A DNA stretch of 64,000 nucleotides. Source: Tubiluchus corallicola. Taxonomy: Eukaryota > Priapulida > Priapulimorpha > Priapulimorphida > Tubiluchidae. This document shows positions 58,165-64,000 of this stretch, in pieces (the stretch's first letter is position 1; the number at the start of each line of letters is the position of its first letter). The notes beneath the pieces were generated by a model. The model worked only from the letters and a program-made list of their open reading frames with translations. It was not told the origin of the DNA and ran no database searches. Location of the stretch: contig JAQGDQ010000119.1 in NCBI GenBank assembly GCA_030141605.1, positions 173,652 through 237,651 on the forward strand, written 5' to 3'. The position numbers were made by a program, and so were the translations under genes.

Positions 58165-59369
58165 ATAGAAGACAGTTTGCTCAGACTAAGTCTGAAGTCT
58201 CATCTATCACTGTGGTCAACACGGGAAGTCCGCGAGGTCGTGTCTTGTCCCCTCTGATTTTGTGCTATACGCAGATGATTTAAGTTGCAATAAAAACAAT
58301 TCATAAATTATGCTGATGACACTGTGATTTTAGGTGTTGTTTAAACAACGATGAGTTCGACTATAAACAGTAGTCCGACTGACTTGTATAAACAGTAGTC
58401 CAAATACCATTGAGTGGCGCAGTAATAATTTCCTGGACTAAAATTGAGGAAATCATCTTCGACTTCCGAAAGAATAAATCTAGGATTTTGCATGTCTTCA
58501 TCAATGATACTGAGGCAGAAATAATAGATGAGTATACGTACGCTGGATGTTTCATTGATAGAAAATTAACATTCTCTTTGCATGTCTCTGGCCACGGGCG
58601 TATTAACCAATAAGTTAACTAGGTTATAGCTAGGCCGCCAAAGTTTGAGGGACGTCACATTTTAGGCGCCCAATTTTAAAAAAATCTTATTCTCATCGGA
58701 AAATATGTATCCGTTCATATTATTGTAAAACAAGGATTGTATAACACACCACAGGCAGTTACTGATTGAAGTTTCTATATAAGTGCAATATAACGAACAT
58801 GTACAAGGTATTACACAACAACCAGTTGCCCATTATTTTTCATATGAACGTAGTTCATATACATGTAATTAGCAATGACCATGTAGAAACTAGCTTAACA
58901 ATATTACTAATACACCACAAGTAAAATTTTAATCTGTTTACAATCATCAATTCATAACACAGACGGGCGGAACAGATCTGTCGGCCTAGGGCGTCGTAAA
59001 GTCTTCATACGCCCCTGTCTCTGTCACGTAATCAGCATGGCTAATACAAGAAAATGTTGATAATTCACTAATAATTATGTTTCATAACATAACAATGTCT
59101 TCTGTTCTTCATAACTTAACTACTGTAATGTGGCCTTTTTTCACACGCTTACAAACTACTGTAAAATCGATTTGGATAGACAAAGAAGAAAATGTGTAAG
59201 GTTCGTTGATAAGAATAATGAACATCATATTCCTGACCGTACTGTTCTGTGTAATGATGATATGTTACTGAGGATGTTAGAGAGAATTATGTCAGACAAT
59301 TTTATTTCTCTACATGGAGAATTTAAGTTTCTTCGACACAAAGTAAGATTCAAGAACCAATCGCTTTAA
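58165..59369 (+). pseudogene. Degenerate LINE reverse transcriptase, split by a MITE
   Basis: Remnant of a CR1/Rex-like non-LTR retrotransposon. The RT block NTGSPRGRVLSPLI is followed, after a frame change, by LYADDLS and then NYADDTVILG, the region of the catalytic YADD. Downstream, EEIIFDFRKNKS and EIIDEYTYAGCFIDRKLTFSLHV match the segment after the palm. The tail (LTNYCKIDLDRQRRKCVRF ... MLERIM) resumes at about 59130. Frameshifts and stops show it is dead. A 425-bp inverted-repeat element (58593-59017) sits inside it. Confidence 0.8.
58593..59017. mobile_element. hAT-like MITE (CAGGGGCG termini) inserted in the LINE
   Basis: Begins CACGGGCGTATTAACCAATA and ends GTCTTCATACGCCCCTG. It is flanked by TCTCTGGC and TCTCTGTC, an 8-bp duplication with one mismatch, as expected for hAT. 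The internal ends (reading about GCCTAG and CCTAGGGCGTCGTAAAG) match the short copy at 1538-1752 in reverse orientation. Confidence 0.75.
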
Positions 59370-61466
59370 ATTTTCGTTTGTGTCCACGTCAGTCAAAGCA
59401 CTAAACAGAGCTAAACACTTTACAATGTATGTTTAAGCTTTATTTTAATTGTAGCATTTGGATTTAGATCTACAACTAAATGCAGTTGCAAACACGTTCA
59501 GTTAATTGTTTCTTAACTAGTCACTGCAAAGGGTAAAGAAAAAAATTATGTACAGATAGGCCTATCATTAGTATATAATTATTACCAATGAAGTTGGTTA
59601 TGTCTGTGTGTATGTCCAGGGCGTACTTAAGAATAATACGATAAAATATGTATAATAGTAGTTGGACTCAGTAGTTATTTATTCTTTAGTGATGCATTTT
59701 AATTATTTTTCCCCTTACAACTGTTATTATTTTTCATTATTACTGTTTTGTCCCACGCTTACTGGATTTTTGTACTGCCGATTTCAAGGTTTTGTAAAAG
59801 AAACCTAAAACGGAGAAAGAGAGAATATTTGTTATTATAAGTCTTTTTATTAAACAATAAATACATTGTTTCCCCTCTATTTGCAGGGGTTCGTTTACAA
59901 AATATAGCTCTTTACGATAACAACATTATACGTAATGCCAATTTTGTACATACATAGTCTACTAGTAGTGTTTCAGTTTTCTAACTTTTGCATAACTTTT
60001 ACATATATACATCAAAACCACAATATTAACTTTCACAACACCTATTAAGCATAAATTTAAATTATATACATATTTTACACTATATTTTATGTAACGATTA
60101 ACGCAGTACATGTTTTTCTGTAAATATTATTTGAATTAATTTATAACAATTTTTTCGCAAAACATCTCTAACAATATTTACATATGCCTGGCATACATCT
60201 TTATCTCTTTTTAGATAAAGAGAGAGAGAGAGCGGAGAGGGAGAGAGAGCTTAGGCCGCATTAGGTAGTTAGAAAAAAGGAATCCGAGGCCCGAACCTCG
60301 GGCAGATTAGGAACTGCCTTGAAGACGGAGGGCTGGCATTGCTATCCTCTTATGTATACCGTGGTTGTTTGATGTTTAATAAATGTGTAGTTTGCTAAAT
60401 AAAGCCTTGATAGTTTGCCATGCCCATCGTGGCTGTTCCACACGCAGTCTTCACGAGCTACAACCACCAACAGAATAAACAACAATAACCAGCAAGCAGC
60501 TATAAATTACCATCATAAACAGACTTTATATCATCAGAATTAGCTATTATTCTGCTATTAGTGTATATGCATTGTATACATTTGTATGTATATATATTGT
60601 AAGTACGCATTTCTAGTAATTCCGTTTTGTAATACAAAAATCTTAGGTCATTCTGCACGAGAACTGTTTGTGGACAGTAATGTACACATGGGCCTATATT
60701 CGGAACCTAAGTAAAAAGTGAGTTTGTAAGAGTTTATAGCTGCTGTTTATTGTTGTTTAACGCTTCTGCCGCTGTATGGCTCGTGACGTAGTGCGTTGTG
60801 AGCAGCCGAGAGGGCATGCCAAACCAACAAGTCTTTATTTACAAGAATTGCACAAGTACAAATAGCGACGAACACAGACGACCCCTCAGCCTCCAGAACA
60901 CCTGCCCTGGCCTTCCTTGAGTTGCCGGCTACAATTCCTTGTGTTTTAATCTATTAATCTATCTCCGCGCACATGACTCAAAATCGGTAAAAAAACCATG
61001 AATAATACTTTTCAACAAAAGCAAGGCATGGTTGCATAACAAACTAAATCATATTCAATCACTACTAGTTTGATCAATATAAAAAAACTAGCAACCACAG
61101 ATGGGGTAATTTTTTACCCCACCTTGGTAGGCTAGGGGTTAAGTAGGTCACACATCAGCTGATCATAGGGTGACGTGTCCTATCTAACCTGGCTTCTAGG
61201 CTGAGGTAATAATTTAATTCCGAAGTATCAATTTGACAGGCATTCTCTTTACTAGCTAGGCAAGCGTGCAACATTTTGAGAGGCGCCAGATTTTTACGAC
61301 CCATCGTGTAACTCTCCTCGAAAAATGCAGAATGAAAAAGTATACTGCGAATGTGGCTCTGAGTGACCACGCCCACGAATTTTAAAAGCCTAGTTTTTCC
61401 ATATCGTATCTCCAACTACCTACGCGTTGGGACAATTTTCCTGTGCTGCGTAAGCTTATAATTTAA
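59370..61466. other. Intergenic, repeat-like but unclassified
   Basis: No gene. GC-richer stretches at 60740-60930 and 61120-61440 look like transposon or LTR fragments, but no second copies or clear ends were found in this window. Confidence 0.35.
60222..60250. repeat. GA microsatellite
   Basis: GAGAGAGAGAG runs. About 40 bases further lies a short GC-rich hairpin, CCGAGG-CCCGAA-CCTCGG (60287-60304), of unknown meaning. Confidence 0.7.
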
Positions 61467-61928
61467 AGGAAGACGGGACGACTGTTTAGACTCAATCTCA
61501 TTTTAATTTACTGTCCAAAATATAAATTTTCACGCCTATAAAAGTTAACAATTGTACCTTATATTTGAATAATTAGCTTGGAATGTTAATTAACGGCAAC
61601 CGAACACAGCTATTGCTTACGTCAGAAACTGACCACAGTTTATGCACTAACAGGCGTCTTCCCTTGCTCATCAAGTACGTTTGCGTAACTGTTACTGCTT
61701 AAATGCGTAATGTCACGAAAAATGGACTTTACATCATATGACGTCAGAAACTATCACTGCAGCTCATAATCATGCTTATCGCGGCACCGCCTTCTATTTT
61801 TCGGCTACGCGAATGTGGCAAAAAGGCGCCGTTGTCAATTTTAGTAGATTCACTAAGCCGCGCGTAGCTTTGAAATTTGGGTAGTAAATTAAAATGAGAT
61901 TCAGTTTAAACAATTGTCCGGTTGTCCT
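61467..61928. mobile_element. TTAA-flanked MITE, AGGAAAACCGGACG family, copy d (462 bp)
   Basis: Begins AGGAAGACGGGACGACTG and ends TTGTCCGGTTGTCCT, with TTAA on both sides. The two arms stay complementary for about 50 bases, so this copy shows the long inverted repeat best. Confidence 0.82.
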
Positions 61929-62984
61929 TTAAGTTACAGCTCTCTGCATTTAGGCAAATGTACATCTTTTACGTTATTACTTACGTTAAAGGAAAGAACA
62001 AGTCGCTCAGTATGTTACGTTTATTTTCACTTAAATTTAGAAAAAATAGGAAAGAAATTTGCAGAAGAAACTTTCTATAAAGCATAAAAGTAAAATTCGT
62101 TTGAAAATTATTATGTCGTGACTTTCCGTAAGCGGGCGTCGCTTAAGCTAATTCAAACTTCTGCAGCATACCTAACATTCACGCAAAAATGTTACAAAAT
62201 TAGTTGAATAACATGAATCGCGATTGCCTACCTCGAACCTTTTTTACCGCCAGGGAACCACGCACAATCACGGCATAACAAAACAAGTTTACAAAAAAAC
62301 CTCTCTTCGGGCTCTTTCGTCTTTTTCAATCCTTCTTCCTTGTTTGTAGTCGTAAAACTTGAACTGGTTGTAATTTACGGCATCGGTGCTGTCATTTGCA
62401 ACGTGTCACATACCAACTACATGAACTTTGCTTTACATTCACCTTATTGTTTTAGCCTCAGGCAGACGAGTCAGAAATAAGCCGTTCTAGTTTTTGAATG
62501 GCGTCACAGGTACCTGACATTGAGCCGGAAGAATTCAAAAATAAAAGTAATTTACCTTCAAGACATTTAAACACAGCAGTAATCCAGCAAAAAACTAGGT
62601 ACCGCTATGCCTATGGCTTGTCAGTACCACTTCAAATTATTAGCACTGTAGCGTAATTATAACGTCAACATACACAAACAGGCGCTCACACTGACAGCAG
62701 TAACAAACGAGTTTAGTGATATGTCGTTACTAGTTTTGCTGCTCTTGGCAACTTTTGTTACTAAAGCATTCTACAGTATAATGTTATTCATTATTAACGT
62801 GTCAATATATGTGCGCCACTTTGATGAGACTTTGACCTGAACGTCAATGCGTATCTAAGCGTGCCTGTTTTGATATTTTGTAGGTACATGTATAATGTTT
62901 GTATCATAAAACATAACCAGCACAGCACAATATAGCATAACACAACATAACACAGAACAATACAACACAACATAACTCAACTTA

Positions 62985-63190
62985 AAACAGCATAGGAGAG
63001 GAGATGAGAGAAGAACAGAACAAAACAGAGAAAAGAGGAGGCAGAGGAAGGAAAAGAGGAAGAGAAAAGAAGATACGAGAAGTGGAGAGGAGCTAAGCGG
63101 AGAAGAGGGGAGAGAGTAGGAGAGAAGAGCTAGCAGAGGAGTGGAGAAAAGGAAGAGAACAGAGAAGAGGAGAGCAGAAGAGAGAGGAGC
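62985..63190. repeat. Purine-rich (AGAGGAGA) tract
   Basis: About 200 bases with almost only A and G on the plus strand, preceded by AACACAACATAAC repeats. The 115-codon frame on the other strand (leucine/serine) is compositional. Confidence 0.85.
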
Positions 63191-63315
63191 AGAGTCTTGC
63201 ATCCAACCTGCAAAGCGTCTAAGTTTGACCTACATTAAAGTGCTCTAGAGATTTTAATGATTATATCATTCAGACGCTAAGACATTACATTAATTTTAAG
63301 AAGACTTTGACCCAG

Positions 63316-63610
63316 TGACGGCTTATGTATAGGTACTGTGGAACTGCAGCACCCCCTATTTTCACTCATTATTGTAGATAATATTCAGTATAAGTCTTTT
63401 TTCTTTAGTTCTTTCTTTATACTTATATGGAACCGGAGCACGTGAGGGCAGTACTGTTTGCTTCACAGCTCAAGCAACGTGGTGTTTGGCTGTTGTGCGC
63501 ATGCGGCCTTGCGCATATGTCTGAGATAAGCCCTGTGCTAGCGTCTGCTGCTAGGTAGAAAAGTACTGTGTCTATCACAGTAACAATTGCCACGTGTTTA
63601 CCATCTACCG
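63316..63610. repeat. Dispersed repeat (GTATAGGTACTGTGGAACTG), copy 2
   Basis: Same orientation as 2296-2595, with a short insertion before GGTAGAAAAGTACTGTG. The 63-codon frame on the other strand is not a gene. Confidence 0.65.
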
Positions 63611-63775
63611 TCATATTGTTGGATGTGATAAGGTGTAAACTTAGTGTGTGTAGTTAAAACATACATTATTTAAAACAGCAATTCTGGGTGGTTTTCCCTT
63701 CTTTACCTTCTCTAAAATGCCAATTTATAAATAGTCAGTAGAATACTTATTACAATTCCAATATAAGGTATATAT

Positions 63776-63807
63776 TTATATACATATATATATATATATA
63801 TATATAA
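63776..63807. repeat. TA microsatellite
   Basis: TATATATATA run near the window end. Confidence 0.9.
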
Positions 63808-64000
63808 GCTTGCATAGCAAAATCATCCATAAGACGTCAATTAAGCTTTTCTAGTTATTCACATATCCTGAATCTCCATTTCATGAGCATCGTCTTGAAA
63901 CCAAGCTCATTGCTCTATGATTTTCTAAGCTGAGATAATCTACATTAGCAAGAGAAATGAGTACAGGGTTAAAAATCTGATTTTTAGTATTTTTGAACAT

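Noticed and set aside
62855-63202. Leucine/serine-rich ORF of 115 codons with membrane-like segments
   Set aside because: Explained by the purine-rich tract on the opposite strand; no family resemblance.

Overview
This is a stretch of an animal nuclear genome. The genes are split by GT-AG introns, the DNA is clearly AT-rich, and the non-coding part is crowded with short inverted-repeat transposons, tRNA-derived SINEs, LINE fragments and simple repeats. The protein-coding genes are conserved animal genes: a motile-cilium subunit, CDK11, a complex I subunit and a Golgi sulfotransferase. The lineage cannot be fixed from the window alone. The invertebrate-like tail of NDUFB11 and the nearly intronless CDK11 suggest an invertebrate, possibly marine, but that is inference.

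Layout. 1353-25955 (minus): a complete 17-exon gene for DRC11/IQCA1, the IQ- and AAA-domain subunit of the ciliary nexin-dynein regulatory complex. I assembled it exon by exon with consistent splice phases to 838 residues. Its introns hold four separate tandem arrays and many MITEs. 28945-30339 (plus): a 67-residue LYR-type microprotein resembling MIEF1-MP, followed 168 bases later by a six-finger zinc-finger protein; the two may share a transcript. 33627-39244 (plus): CDK11 (PITSLRE kinase) in two coding exons, 789 residues. 39245-50247: a gene desert of LINE remnants and MITEs. 50248-54489 (minus): NDUFB11, three coding exons, 162 residues. 56545-57627 (minus): an intronless HNK-1/chondroitin-type carbohydrate sulfotransferase. 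57628-64000: LINE debris, MITEs and simple repeats.

The genes do not form a pathway. The strongest biology is (i) the DRC11 ATPase domain, which keeps a partial Walker A but has lost the acidic Walker B residues, (ii) the LYR microprotein placed upstream of a zinc-finger gene instead of MIEF1, and (iii) several MITE families whose target-site duplications can be read directly. These are an hAT-like family with TTCGAA-rich arms (8-bp duplications), two TTAA-flanked piggyBac-like families and TA-flanked mariner-like families. Nested insertions among them allow relative dating.

All comparisons to known families are from recall of the protein families; no searches were run.
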